Positions 12,716 to 23,923 of a DNA stretch of 64,000 nucleotides are shown piece after piece. The stretch's first letter is position 1; every line of letters begins with the position of its first letter. Source of the stretch: Sipunculus nudus (taxonomy: Eukaryota; Annelida; Sipuncula; Golfingiida; Sipunculidae). The position numbers and the translations under genes were made by a program. The stretch spans positions 54,111,812-54,175,811 of the forward strand of contig CM049314.1 in NCBI GenBank assembly GCA_026874595.1. Reading direction: 5' to 3'. The notes beneath the pieces were generated by a model, which was given only the letters and a program-made list of their open reading frames with translations, did no database searches and was not told where the DNA came from.

Positions 12716-12935
12716 ATCGGGGCAGGGGTGGATCCAGGATTTAGAAAAAAAGAGGGGTACAACCCAGGAGCACTTATGATAAAACCTAAAAACAAGGTCC
12801 CCAGGTCTGGATAAGATGGATCCAGGCCGCAAAAATATGGTCCGAAACACTAAAGAAAAGGTTGCGGCTACGGAAAGGGGGGGGGGGGGGGGTTGCGGAC
12901 CCCCTGGATTACCCCTTTGGAGTCGCTTCTGCAGG
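12716..12935 (+). repeat. Dispersed repeat, family B, copy 1 (with G16 tract)
   Basis: Aligns with 40508-40750 on the same strand. Shared blocks are GGGG-GGATCCA-GATTTAG at the start, then TACCCAGGAG, then GGTCC-GG-TC, then TCCAGGCCGCAAAAAT, then AAAGGTTGC-GCT and a GGA-CC end. The run of 16 G lies at 12877-12892. The GGGGCGGATCCA-type start resembles hAT-derived MITE ends, but I could not define a matching right end. Confidence 0.6.
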
Positions 12936-13391
12936 ACATCCGGTCGGAGCACAGGTTCCATCTGGAACCAAATTTTAAGTTATGATCATGGCACGAATTT
13001 TCAATGGCCAGATGGAAACCTTTAACTGAGAAAAGGGTTCCAGATGGAACCATGTGTAAGAACCATCAAAAACTTTTCTAAGAGTGTAGTGCCTGATAGA
13101 CAAAGGCGAGAGATGGATTGAATGTGGCCTTGAAAAAACATAAATCAAACATAACCATCTACCATGAATTATGTTTCTATTTGCCTCACAAAACATACGT
13201 AAGTGATTTTATGCCTGGCCTTCTTAACAGGCGCAGCATCCTCCGACGATCATGCCTTCCTTAAATACCCCGTTAATTTGTACAACCGGCCACATCGAGC
13301 ATACAGCAGCACACAGCAATATCCAGCGCCATCACTCCTCACTTCACACCTCAATCACAAACGTGAACGAAACAAGGAGTGAATGAATAAT

Positions 13392-13441
<50 letters not shown>

Positions 13442-14966
13442 CAGTTAATACAGTTGATATAATTGATATTAATTATTGTGTACATTTTATTACAACAATT
13501 TTTAAATTGTTAAAAGAAGAACGAAATTAGGTATTATTTCTTATCTATCATCTTGACAGTTTTAGGCTAACCCAGTTCATTTCTAACGTAATAAATAAAG
13601 ATATCATATTGAGATATAAACATGATTCCCACAATATAACAGCTTGAAACTTATTGTTTCATAAACGTGAGGCGCACGTCAGACAAGGCAATTCGTCCGG
13701 CGCCTGTAAATTACCCGGAACCATTGGCTGGACGATGATGCTGACACCACTAACAGGAAGAGAAGAGAATCCGCCTGCTGCAGCCGCAGGGGCAGTCCGT
13801 TTAATACCTTTACTGATGCCAGTACTGCTGTCCAGCAGGCAGTCATAGATCTAATATAGATCGCTGAAGGGTCCGGTGATACCGCCGCGAGATTTGCCTG
13901 GCAGCATGCGGGGAAATTGGTCGGTATTTGGGCACTACTTTGGAAAATCGAATCTGGAGACGGAGGAGGGCGCGGGATGCCGGGATCCCCGTATAAATGA
14001 TGCAGGACGCCTGGCCGCGGGGGTTCTCCAGGTTTAGGTTATACATCACCGGCTGCTTGCTTGCTGTCTTCATCCGTAACAGCATCCAGGGGCGACTGGC
14101 ATCTCTGTCCTCCCCGTCCCCACCACTTTTATATATCCTGCCTTAATTTCTCATCAATCCAACCTTTTTCAGCCCTGTTACCAATGATGCAGCTAATTTG
14201 GAGATCTGCCCCGCTCATGAACTAGTGGTTTTGTTAGTGTAATACACTGTTTGTGTCTGTGATTCCATAAATGTGTACATATGACACTGATATATACTGT
14301 ATTTATAACGTTATTTTAGTTATCAATATGATTATCAAACCTCCCTTGATCACGTTGATAGTAGGAGATCACGTAAAGTTTGCGATGGTACCGTTCACTG
14401 CTCAAGCTTGCCGCCCGATTCGACTGCGGTAACGTCGCGCAGTGTTAACACAACGTGTCACTTCTGGTATTAGGTTCCTGGCATCCAAACCACAGATTAC
14501 CGGTAAAGGTCCCTATGTCCGATAGATGACATCGATTTTCCGGGTCAGAGGTCATGATTTTCTGAATATCTGATCTTGACCTTGTTCCCCTTTCTGAAAA
14601 GAGAGCTTACAGTAAAGGGTCCGGTTATCAGAAGAGAGACCCAGTCAATACCTCACTCTACTTCATTCGCATAACTGATTATATATATATATATAAAATA
14701 TGGATTGTTCAAAAACTTTGACGTTCAATAAGTTTGTGTCCACGACATATAACTTCACTCTTTTAAAATCTTTTACAACATAAATTTTTAAGTTCTTTTA
14801 AAGAATGCGAAACATTGTAATTATTTCCTTATTGTCTACCATATTGTATTTTCATTAGTATGAACCATAAATATTAAATCTATAAAATATATTGTAACAC
14901 ATTATATATTAATGAACAGGGAAAGACTTACCGGTACAGACTGTATAATGACACCACCTACTCGTG
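12936..14966. other. No gene seen; GC pocket at 13654-14110
   Basis: Mostly AT-rich with a TA microsatellite at 13395-13438. A GC-rich pocket at about 13654-14110 stands out but has no convincing coding frame. It may be regulatory or an old repeat. A donor-like ACCG|GTAAGT on the - strand at 14925-14934 lies just after the stop of the small open frame at 14967-15203. Confidence 0.45.
13395..13438. repeat. TA microsatellite
   Basis: Uninterrupted TA dinucleotides over about 44 bp. Confidence 0.95.
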
Positions 14967-15203
14967 TTATGTAAGGGATGTCCCGAGCGTTGGCTGGTCG
15001 TTACTGCTGGCTTCTGGCTGGACGCTGAGTCTGGTCTGGTACGTGTACACCCCGAAGGATGCCAAGGATAGGATAAGGCCGCTGGTCACCAGGACCCCAC
15101 CCAGGACCCTGGTGACACTTAGTACCAGCAGAAACATCCCTGCCACCCACGTACCCATTCCTGTGTAAAACGCCAAGAGACCCCGTGTCTTACCGCAAGC
15201 CAT
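14967..15203 (-). CDS. Possible 78-aa two-pass membrane microprotein
   Basis: I do not recognise the family. The frame starts at an ATG in good context (A at -3, G at +4). An in-frame TAA lies 42 nt upstream of the ATG, so the frame is complete as it stands. Codons are GC-rich at third positions, unlike the AT-rich surroundings, which favours real coding. The product begins with a short basic segment (MACGKTR). Two hydrophobic segments follow, about residues 8-29 and 33-54, joined by a very short turn containing TR. A polar 24-residue tail ends in GTSLT. This fits a helical hairpin in a membrane. About 35 nt past the stop lies a GTAAGT donor, so the frame might be the coding exon of a transcript with a spliced 3' UTR. 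It could also be chance. Confidence 0.4.
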   Translation of the reverse strand: MACGKTRGLLAFYTGMGTWVAGMFLLVLSVTRVLGGVLVTSGLILSLASFGVYTYQTRLSVQPEASSNDQPTLGTSLT

Positions 15204-15797
15204 CCTCGTATAACTGTGTATAGTTGATAAGTCCGCGCACAATTATTCTCATATATTATGTCCGTGGACGCACATGCTCTGTTAAAACACGACGTCAGTT
15301 TGCTCATAATAAGTAACATATCTGATTGACGATAACATGTGCCTTATAACTATTCATACTCAATACGACTGCTTTATCAGGCAGGTATCAGAAAGACAGT
15401 ATTAATCATTTTGGTAAAACAAAGGTTGGTCCCGGCTAAATATACCATATGAACACATGTGTATTTAAGAGCAGACAGGTAACGTTCAAGTTCAAAGGGA
15501 GTCCAGCTTCGATAACTCTGCCGTCTATTAACCAGAGGAAATACACAGGAGAGCCAGGATAGGATGTTTTTATACACCTTAAGTATTAAACATGTCATTG
15601 GGAAATAAATATAGAAAAATGTTGAGGTAATAGTCTGATGTCTTTGACGATGTGTGTGCCATCCGACTTTACACTCTGCCTTCCTATAGCCTTGCTCATC
15701 TATTCATTCGCGTAGCCTTTTTTAGTCCCTTGTGGAGCATAGAACCAAAGCAGCAATAACAGGCGAAATAAGCGTACTTTCTCCGGGCTTCGCTCAT

Positions 15798-15854
<57 letters not shown>

Positions 15855-15880
15855 TTATTATATATATATAATATATATAT
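15798..15880. repeat. Compound CT/TA microsatellite
   Basis: CT repeats run directly into TA repeats, with short interruptions. Confidence 0.95.
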
Positions 15881-16009
15881 GTGCGTGTGTAAAGGTATGT
15901 AAAATAATAGAAGATTAAATTTTTGTTAAAATATAGCTGTATCTAATATCGTTTTAAATGTAAAACATCGACACGCATGGTCTTCTATTTTCCAATAGTC
16001 AGAAAAATC

Positions 16010-16016
<7 letters not shown>

Positions 16017-16064
<48 letters not shown>
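16017..16064. repeat. CT microsatellite
   Basis: Near-perfect TC repeat over about 46 bp. Confidence 0.95.
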
Positions 16065-16066
<2 letters not shown>

Positions 16067-17343
16067 TCTGCGTCCGTGTCTCGCCTCTTCCTGCTCTGTC
16101 GATATTTGCGGGCGTTCATGCTTGATACATCAGATCAGCCTGATTACAGTAAATGCACTATTGAACAGTATTAGTGGACCTATATTGACTGATGTTAAAG
16201 TACTCACTGACATAATACATTAATCAATAGACGAACCAGCTTAAGAGCTAAGGAGTAATGGAGAACGGTGGGAACAAAGGCTCAACATAATTATGTTGTC
16301 ACAGTGGCCGAGCAATTTGGAAGAACAGTTTGTGGTAAAGAGACTCACTTATGGCAATTCATTTACAGTAATCGGGCCATTTTCTGATTGACTCTATATT
16401 CTGGTTAACTTGGTTATTTCAGGGCAGTAGAATGAAATCGTATCTGCAGATATCTAGGAACTATAATGTGATCCTGCATTGACTATTAGCACTTTTCCTG
16501 CCAGCGGCAGAAACTACATTAATCTTTATGGCTTGGCACAGCCTAACTTTTTGATTCCATCCATCCGTTAGATACAGATATAGGATTTGTTGCTTGCAAA
16601 AATAGGAATTCTCTCAGTACACCCCTTCTCTCCTTATGACACACCCCTACCTTAGAATTATTATTTTCTTAACTCCCTCCAAATATAAAAGGGTACATAT
16701 TTTGGTCAGATGGAAGTATTTTTACACATTTTCCCTAGTTTGTGGCTCGGACTGGGCTGGGGGTATAGCATAGGAGTGCATATATGATATAGAATCAGCC
16801 AACCCAAATATATTTAAACCATTTTAAGATTAAAAAAAGAGGAAAGTTCTTTTTACTTGTGTATGTCATAGAATGAAACTTGACGTAAACATGACTGATA
16901 TATTCATATTTTTATAATTACAATCAAACTTTAATTTTCTTATCAATATTACTCGCTGGCAAGTATAACGTATTTGAGGGCCATGGCCCCCTGCGGCACG
17001 CCCTTGGATAAACCCTGATTAAAAGTCGGGGGTTGAAAGCACACGATCCTGGAATTCACTGTAGTTGACTGATAATGGAAAGTAATTTGTCATGTGTAGT
17101 GTAGTTCATATCTTACGTTAGTTTTTGTAAAGTTATCCTCATTTACATGGGTATTTCCTAGGGTGGGGTTTTTCAGTTATGCTCGGAGGTTAGTATTTCC
17201 CGGTAAGGAGCCACAAAGGTATTTCACCGAAGAAAGCCATTAGCTGTCCTTGGTATTCCGGATTTTTTTGTAACAGAACGTGTTTCGACAAATCTCGCTG
17301 TAGGTGTAACAATACATGTATCTCCGTATAAACATGTAAAACA

Positions 17344-17724
17344 TGTTACGGAACCTAATATAAACAGATCACGTATGCGTGATGAACACAAATTCTGTAA
17401 TGGAGATAAAAAACAAATCAGATTCTGCAACACTAGGCAGCGTGAAATGTCTAGGGGAATGAATAAAGAAGTCAGTGTTTTTTTGTTAACAAATAAGGTC
17501 TTGCACAACACACGTTTAAGGAATTCTCTAGAAAAAACAGCGCTGTGTATCTCCACACACCAGGCTCATCACGTGACCCACGACCAGGCGTGAAAACTCA
17601 AGGTTCACATGACAACGAGAGTTCAACCAACACGGATCAAACATAGAATGTAACACGCGGCCAGACGCGAGCGCCACAACAGGAGCTACGCCCGTGCCAC
17701 ACAATAATAAGAGCACCTGTAACA
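17344..17724 (-). repeat. 3' LTR with a 425-bp internal deletion
   Basis: 381 bp, against 806 bp for the partner. The missing segment corresponds to 23039-23463 and is bounded by a 3-bp ATA microhomology. The loss includes the TATA-like box and an AATAAA signal present in the full LTR. Ends are TGTTAC and GTAACA. Confidence 0.9.
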
Positions 17725-17735
17725 CTCCCCCTCCT
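17725..17735 (-). other. Polypurine tract
   Basis: The - strand reads AGGAGGGGGAG immediately before the 3' LTR, where plus-strand priming would occur. Confidence 0.8.
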
Positions 17736-17874
17736 GTAAGAAAAAAGAAAGTTTTCACGGAAAACTTTCTTTTTGCGATCACGATCACTAAATTTTTACA
17801 ACCTCTCAAAAATCATCTTATCTTCAACATTACATAAACATCTTGTTTATAACAATTCATAAACATCTTGATAA

Positions 17875-19207
17875 TCAATCAGCAAGTACATTGTCTTCCC
17901 CTTTAATGTGTATGATATCAAGATTGTAATCCTGTAAGAACAAACTCCATCCCAACAATCTTTGATTTTTACACTTCAACTTGTTCATAAACGTGAGGGG
18001 ATTGTGATCACTGAAGACAATGATAAGCCTGATTGATGAAGAAACATAAACTTCAAAATGTTGCTACGCCAAAATCAAAGCCAAACATTCTTTTTCAATA
18101 GTGGAGTAGTTTTTCTGGTTTGCATTAAACGTTCTTGAGAAATAACAAATTGGATGATCTATGCCATCATTGCCTTCTTGTAACAACACAGCACCAGCAG
18201 CAGTATCACTAGCATCTACAGCTAACTTAAAGGTACTGAAAAGTCTGGAGCTGCTAAAACTGGTGAACTTTGCAGAATTGATTTCAAATTCTGAAATGCA
18301 TTTTCACACTGAACACTCCATACAAACTTTTGTTTCTTCTTTAACAAATTAGTCAAAGGTTCAGCTACAGCAGCAAAATTTGGACAAAACTTCCTGTAGT
18401 ATCCAACCATACCAAGAAAACGCATTATTTGCTTTTTGTTTTCTGGTCTAGGAAATGCAGAAATAGCACTTATTTTAGCATCAACAGGTTTTACCTGACC
18501 CTGCCCTACAATACGACCATAAAATGTTACTTGTGCATGACAAAACTCAGATTTTACTAAGTTGACGGTCAGACGTGTTTCACTGAGTCTTTCGAAGAGC
18601 TCGGGAAGAATTTGCAGATGTTTCTCCCATGTGTCGCTGTCACGATAAGGTCATCAATATATGCGTCGCAGCCCTGAATGTCCTTGACAACCATATGGAT
18701 GAGGCGCTGGAACATGGCTGGCGAGTTCTTCATGCCAAACGGTATAACTGTATACTAGTACAGTCCTTGCGGCCTTACAAATGCGGACACTTCTTTCGCT
18801 CGTTCTGTCAACGGACCTTGCCAGAATCCTTTTAGCAAGTCAAACTTGGAGACATATCTCGAGCTACCGACTCTATCAATACAATAATCGATCATCGGAA
18901 CCGGGAACGTGTCAGTCCTGCTGACAGAGTTCAGTTTTCGCAAACCTGTGCACATACGGTAACTTCCATCAGGCTTTGGCACAAGAATACATGGTGAACT
19001 CCAGTTACTGTTACAAGGTTCAATAAAATCATTGTCCAGCAAATAATGAATCTCATCCTGTAGATACTTTTGCTTTTCTGGATTCAGTCTATATGGATGT
19101 TGATTGAATGCGCTTGCCTCGCCAACATCGATGTCATGGCACAACATGTTAGTTTGGCATCCAGGTTTTAAAGCACGTCTGGGTTTTTTAATGTTACTGT
19201 ACCACAC
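17875..19207 (-). pseudogene. Retrotransposon reverse transcriptase and RNase H
   Basis: The C-terminal part of the element's pol. Reverse transcriptase starts with a palm region at about 19130-18760 containing VPKPDGSYRMC and KFDLLKGFWQ. It continues in a second frame with a FGMKNSPAMFQRL block and the catalytic YIDD at 18650-18661, then FLGMVGYYRKF near 18415. RNase H follows with the [12 protein letters not shown] block near 18225 and a [11 protein letters not shown] block near 18095. It ends in the IKGEDNVLAD motif before a TGA at 17875-17877. RNase H closes the frame, with no integrase after it. At least two frame changes separate these blocks, so no intact protein is made. Confidence 0.92.
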
Positions 19208-20511
19208 TGAATGTCTACATCACACTTACAATCAGTATCTACTTTAACTGGGTCAGGGTCAGTGTTTACACAATTAACAGCAGTAACATTTTGTACAACA
19301 TCTGATGTGCTATTTCTGTTATAATATGGTTTCAACATGTAAACATGGCACAGTTGTTTCTTCTTACATCTATCTGGTGTCAACAGTATGTAATTTAAAT
19401 CACTGACTTTCTTGTCAACAATGTAAGGACCAAAATACCAAAATACTCTGCCAGGGATGGGAAGTAAGGTAAGGACCTTTTCACAAGGCTCAAACGTCCT
19501 ACTTACAGTGTGCTTGTCATACTCTGTTTTCATTTTACTTTGTGCAGATTTTAGACTTGACTTTGCAATCTCACAAGCATTGTGTAGTTTAGTGCGAAAG
19601 TCTGAGACATACTGCAGTAAACTTAGAGAATCAGGATTTTCACAGTTTTTCAGAGTTTTTCTTTAACCAGTTTCAATGGTCCGCGAACGGAGTGTCCAAA
19701 AACTTTCAAAGGGACTGAAACCCAAGGACTCTTAAAAGGATTCTCTGACAGCAAACAATAATATATGGATTCCTTTATCCCAGTCTCACTGTGGGTCATA
19801 GCAAAATGTCCTGATCATGTTTTTAATGTCTGCTGAAAACGCTCGAGGGCGCCCTGACTTAAGGCTATTATGGCGAAGAGCTGTACTGTTTTATACCTAG
19901 CTCAAGCATAACTTGTTGGAATAAGCCAGACATAAAATTAGACCCTTGGTCAGACTGAACGGATTTTGGTAATCCAAAAGTTGTAAAAAACTTGGTCAGA
20001 GCTTTGACAACACTTTTGGCATTAATTTGGCCTAATGGTATTGCCTCAGGGAACCTGGTAGATGCGCACATAATTGCTCATGTCCAGATTTTGTTTTGGG
20101 CAGTGGTCCAACACAATCAACAATAATCCTACTAAATGGTTCATCAAAAGCAGGAATAGGCCTAAGTGGGGCCTTAGGAGGATTCTGATTGGGCTTGCCT
20201 ACCATCTGGCATGTATGGCATGATTTACAATATTGTATAACATCTTTCCTGAGGATAGGCCAATAGAAGTGTGTACTAACTTTCTGATAAGTTTTATTTA
20301 TAGCTAAATGGCCAGACAAAGGAGCCTCATGTGCCATGCTTAGAACTTCACTGCGAAAGCTTTTGGGCATTACTATTTGATGTTTGATGGCACACACATC
20401 ATCAGCGCATACATCAGGTTGTCGCCATTTACGCATAAGCACTCCATTTTTTACATCGAAACACACTGGGTTCTGTGACAGCTCATCTTTAGAAACTGCC
20501 CTGGGAAACAA
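19168..20511 (-). pseudogene. Retrotransposon integrase with GPY/F module
   Basis: Integrase lies upstream of reverse transcriptase. The zinc-binding part shows the two histidines (HEAPLSGH region near 20315) and CKSCHTC near 20225. The core carries the catalytic triad, with D in IIVDCVG near 20115, D in QSDQGSN near 19950 and E in QGALERF near 19848. A C-terminal GPY/F module follows, with FGPYIVDKK near 19425 and LCHVYMLKPYY near 19340. Two or more frameshifts (around 20050, 19870 and 19540-19680) interrupt the sequence. The catalytic residues are intact but the frame is not. Confidence 0.92.
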
Positions 20512-20553
20512 ACAGGAAATATCAGGGTCCTTATGCTGGTCCGCGATAAGTTC

Positions 20554-21398
20554 TCACCTTGAGAATGCTGCATCCTGTACGGGCGAGTCATTAGACGAGT
20601 CACTAGTGACTCCCAGATTGTTATTATCTGGACCATTATCCTCATGTGTGTTTTTCATGGCCAAAGATCTAGTTACAGCACTTGAAGGATACAAACCAGG
20701 AATTTCCTGACTTTCTAGATCAAGTGACGGCTTTTCTGTCACTATTGGTACAGGCTGTACTTTATCACCTGCAACATCATTGCCTAGTGACAACTGAATT
20801 CCCTTAAAGGGTAAAGTAGTTCTTATGCCCAGAGTAATATTCCCAGAAATCAAATCTTACTTTAAATGGATACTGTGAAGCGGAACTGAAGTGTGCCTGT
20901 CTGAAAACACACCATTAACAAGTGCATGTGCACCAGTAAAGGACCTATTAGAAAATGGCAAAGTGTTTGCTAACATGAGAGTCTGGCCTGAACCAGTGTC
21001 CCTCAAAATTCTAATAGGGGTAGAATCTGAAAAATCACTCGAAAGTGATACAAAACCATCATATATGAATGGCACAATGACTCCATTTCAGAGTCAAGAG
21101 AGGAATCTACTACCTCAACCTCATCAAACAAAGTACTGACATTGAAAGTGTCAGCCATAAACTCTGTTTCAGAGTCATCTAAGGAATCTACATCCTTACC
21201 AAACTCCTCATGGGAGTCAACAGAGGAATTTTCCTCAGCAGAAACAAACTTCTGTTTTTCATAAAAGGACTTAGCCTCATTTAGAGAACACTCATCGCAG
21301 GAGTCTTGAAAGGACCTAGCCTTATTTAATTCATCGCAGGAATCAACTGAGGTTTTTACCACGCAAGCCACGGATTCTTCTTTGGATTCAGACGACAC
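20554..21398 (-). pseudogene. Retrotransposon aspartic protease and acidic linker
   Basis: A DTG protease signature, ILRDTGSGQT, lies with its DTG codons at 20992-21000. The upstream segment (21398-21080) is rich in Ser, Asp and Glu with recurring DS-E clusters and is probably a linker between gag and protease. The downstream segment (20853-20554) starts with the rest of the protease fold and leads toward integrase. Frames change between 21075 and 20857. Confidence 0.8.
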
Positions 21399-21479
21399 TT
21401 GGGCCTCCGTAGCATCAAACTCTTTATTTGAGTCAACAAAGGAGTTGTACCCCTTATTTACATGAAAGAGCCTGGCTCT

Positions 21480-22715
21480 TGTACTATGCTATGCATAGAT
21501 TTTAAAACAAAACCAGCAGGTTTGCTATTTGTTCTATTCGCAAGTTTCCAGCAGTCAGTTATTAGATGACCTTCCTTCTTGCAGTAATTACAGATTTTTT
21601 TTTAAATGACTGGTCTTTGTTGGACTTAGACATAGTGGACGTGGGCTTAGGCGTAGCTATGGGCTTTGTTGAACTATCACGACTACTAGTCCTGGAAGAC
21701 TGCGCTGTAAACTTCTTTTGACCATACTGTTTTACATTCTTATTTTGTGAATGACTGGTTTGATTTGCTAGTAAAGGACATTTTGTGTGTCCATGAATAA
21801 TCATCAGCTAATAGAGCAGCAATGTCAAATGTTTCAGGACTTTTCTCATCGAGAAAAGTTTTAACATCTGCGTTAATGCAGCGCTTAAATTCCTCAAGCA
21901 AAATCAACCTGCGCAAATTGTCATAATCTTTCATTACATTTTTAGAACTACACCAGCGATCAAACAACTGCTCTTTTGTCCTAGCAAATTCTACGTAGGT
22001 CTGTTCTTTGCGCTTTTCCCAATTGGTGAATTTCTGGCGGTAAGCATCTGGAACTAACTCATAACCTTTAAGGATTAACCGTTTTACCAGGTTATAGTCA
22101 GCAGCAGCTTCTACTGAAAGCTCTGTATAAATTTCTCTGGCCTTGCCAGTCAATACACTTTGTAACAGCATAGTCCAATTTCCTTAGGCGATTTTAAATT
22201 TTCAGCTGCCTTCTCAAAGTATAAGATATATTTATCAACCTCTTTTTCTTGAAAAGGTGGGAGATGTCTAATGTGTTTAGTAACATCAAAACTAATTGGG
22301 GCAGCACTTAGACTATGTTCTTGTTTAAGTCTTTCTAACTCCAGTCGTTTTTACTCAATTTCTTTTTCTTTTTCTTTTTCTAGCCTGTCTCTTTCTATTT
22401 CTTTTTCTAATCGTTCTCTTTCTAACCGTTCTTCCTTCTCTTTTAATGCTAGCTCATGTTGCATTTCCAATTTTTTTTTACTTCTAGTTGCATAACAAGG
22501 CTGTCATTTTTTAATGTTTCAACTTCAGTCTCTTCAATTAAACCTTTGCTAATAAGATCTTGCATGATTTTAGCAATGATATCAGGCTTTCTCAAAGCTT
22601 CTTTCATACTTGGCCCTAAGTGTTGTCCCAAACGCAACAACTGGTCTTTTGACAACTGTTCAAGTTGATCAGGGTCCGGATCGTCAACAAATGTATCAGG
22701 TTTGAAATCTGCCAT
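21480..22715 (-). pseudogene. Retrotransposon gag (capsid and CCHC nucleocapsid)
   Basis: The start at 22715 gives an acidic N-terminus (MADFKPDTF) and a short SAP-like helical segment (LSKDQLLRLGQHLG). A Lys/Glu-rich, likely coiled-coil stretch is encoded at about 22500-22280, where the DNA is near-simple TTTCTC repeats. The capsid-like core at 22171-21740 resembles the SCAN-like gag of Ty3/Gypsy elements (LTGKAREIYTEL, FARTKEQLFDRW). The nucleocapsid has a single zinc knuckle, CNYCKKEGHLITDC, near 21590-21549. Frameshifts lie between 22449 and 22171 and near 21780. Confidence 0.85.
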
Positions 22716-22862
22716 GTTAAGATGTCAAAACAATAACAAAAAAACACTGAGATAAATCCTGTAAACAATGTACTGTAAACAATATGCAATCTTGTAAACA
22801 AGGTATGATAAAACAATGCCCAGGTTAAGGTCTAGGCCTAATTAATTTGAAAACTATTAAGC

Positions 22863-22880
22863 ATCCCGGACGAGCCCCCA
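22863..22880 (-). other. Primer binding site, tRNA-Pro type
   Basis: The - strand reads TGGGGGCTCGTCCGGGAT, 6 nt inside the 5' LTR. This equals the well-known tRNA-Pro primer site. Confidence 0.9.
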
Positions 22881-22886
22881 ATTTTA

Positions 22887-23692
22887 TGTTACGGAACCTA
22901 ATATAAACAGATCACGTATGCGCGATGAACACAAATTCTATAATTGAAATAAAAAACAAATAAGATTCTGCAACACTAGGCAGCGTGAAATGTCTAGGGG
23001 AATGAATAAAGAAGTCAGTGATTTTTTGTTAACAAATAGCTAAAATTTATTCTTAAAACAACCCTAACAATTCAATACACTAAATCAATACAATTATACA
23101 GTAAAACAGCGTTATAGTAACAAGTCAATACACTCACACAGAAAGATAATGGTACAATACTTCGATACCAACACCGTTACCCACGATAAATCCTTTGAAT
23201 GTAAATTCTCGGAGAATGACAATCCAGTGGAAAGATCTTGCAACAACACAGAAAGTAAACTGAAGTTCAAATGTATAAAATCCAGGAGAAAATCTTTGAA
23301 ACTCTATAATTGCCGCATTCGTCGGATAAGGTCTTAAAATCTGACACACGCTTCTGCGTCCGCTGGTATCTGCTCTGCTGTCTGCCCTCTGGTTCTAAAA
23401 ACAGCCCCTTTATATACCTTCACACCCCAAGCCGGGAATTTTCCACTTCGCGAATAGTCTATAAGGTCTTGCACAACACACGTATAAGGAATTCTCTAGA
23501 AAGAACAACGCTGTTTATCTCCACACACCAGGCTCATCACGTGACCCACGACCAGGCATGAAAACTCAAGGCTCACATGACAACGAGAGTTCAACCAACA
23601 CGGATCAAACATAGAATGTAACACGCGGCCAGACACGAGCGCCACAACAGGAGCTACGCCCGTGCCACACAATAAAAAGAGCACCTGTAACA
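22887..23692 (-). repeat. 5' LTR, full length (806 bp)
   Basis: Ends TGTTAC and GTAACA. It contains a TATA-like box (23408-23416) and an AATAAA (- strand, 23046-23051). It is collinear with the 3' LTR except for the 425-bp deletion there. Confidence 0.92.
23408..23416 (-). promoter_or_regulatory. LTR TATA box
   Basis: TATATAAAG on the - strand, about 280 bp into the LTR from its outer end. It is absent from the deleted 3' LTR. Confidence 0.6.
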
Positions 23693-23696
23693 AACA

Positions 23697-23875
23697 TTAA
23701 AACAATACAATAACACATTCATAAACAGCATTTGACAATTACCTACATGAATATTTACGTAAATACTTTTATAACAACAAATGACAATGACAAAAAAACT
23801 GAGTAATGCAGATTATTTATATTATATATGATGAAGGTGATAAATTTTCTAAAATGAACAGGTGTTCATAAAAAG

Positions 23876-23923
<48 letters not shown>

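Larger units (their letters stand above)
15204..17339. other. No gene seen
   Basis: Non-coding, with two long CT tracts and a TA tract between 15.79 and 16.07 kb. No coding or element structure is recognised elsewhere in the interval. Confidence 0.5.
17340..23696 (-). mobile_element. Gmr1-like Ty3/Gypsy LTR retrotransposon, frame-broken
   Basis: A 6.35-kb element on the - strand with both LTRs (22887-23692 as 5', 17344-17724 as 3') and a 4-bp duplication AACA at 17340-17343 and 23693-23696. It also has a perfect tRNA-Pro-type primer site and a polypurine tract. Domains in transcription order are gag with a CCHC knuckle, protease (DTG), integrase (zinc finger, DDE core, GPY/F module), reverse transcriptase (YIDD) and RNase H. 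Integrase before reverse transcriptase is the order known from the Gmr1 group of Ty3/Gypsy elements, otherwise typical of Ty1/Copia. Multiple frameshifts and stops make it non-functional. By eye the LTRs differ at about 14 of 381 aligned bases, suggesting a fairly recent insertion. Confidence 0.92.
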
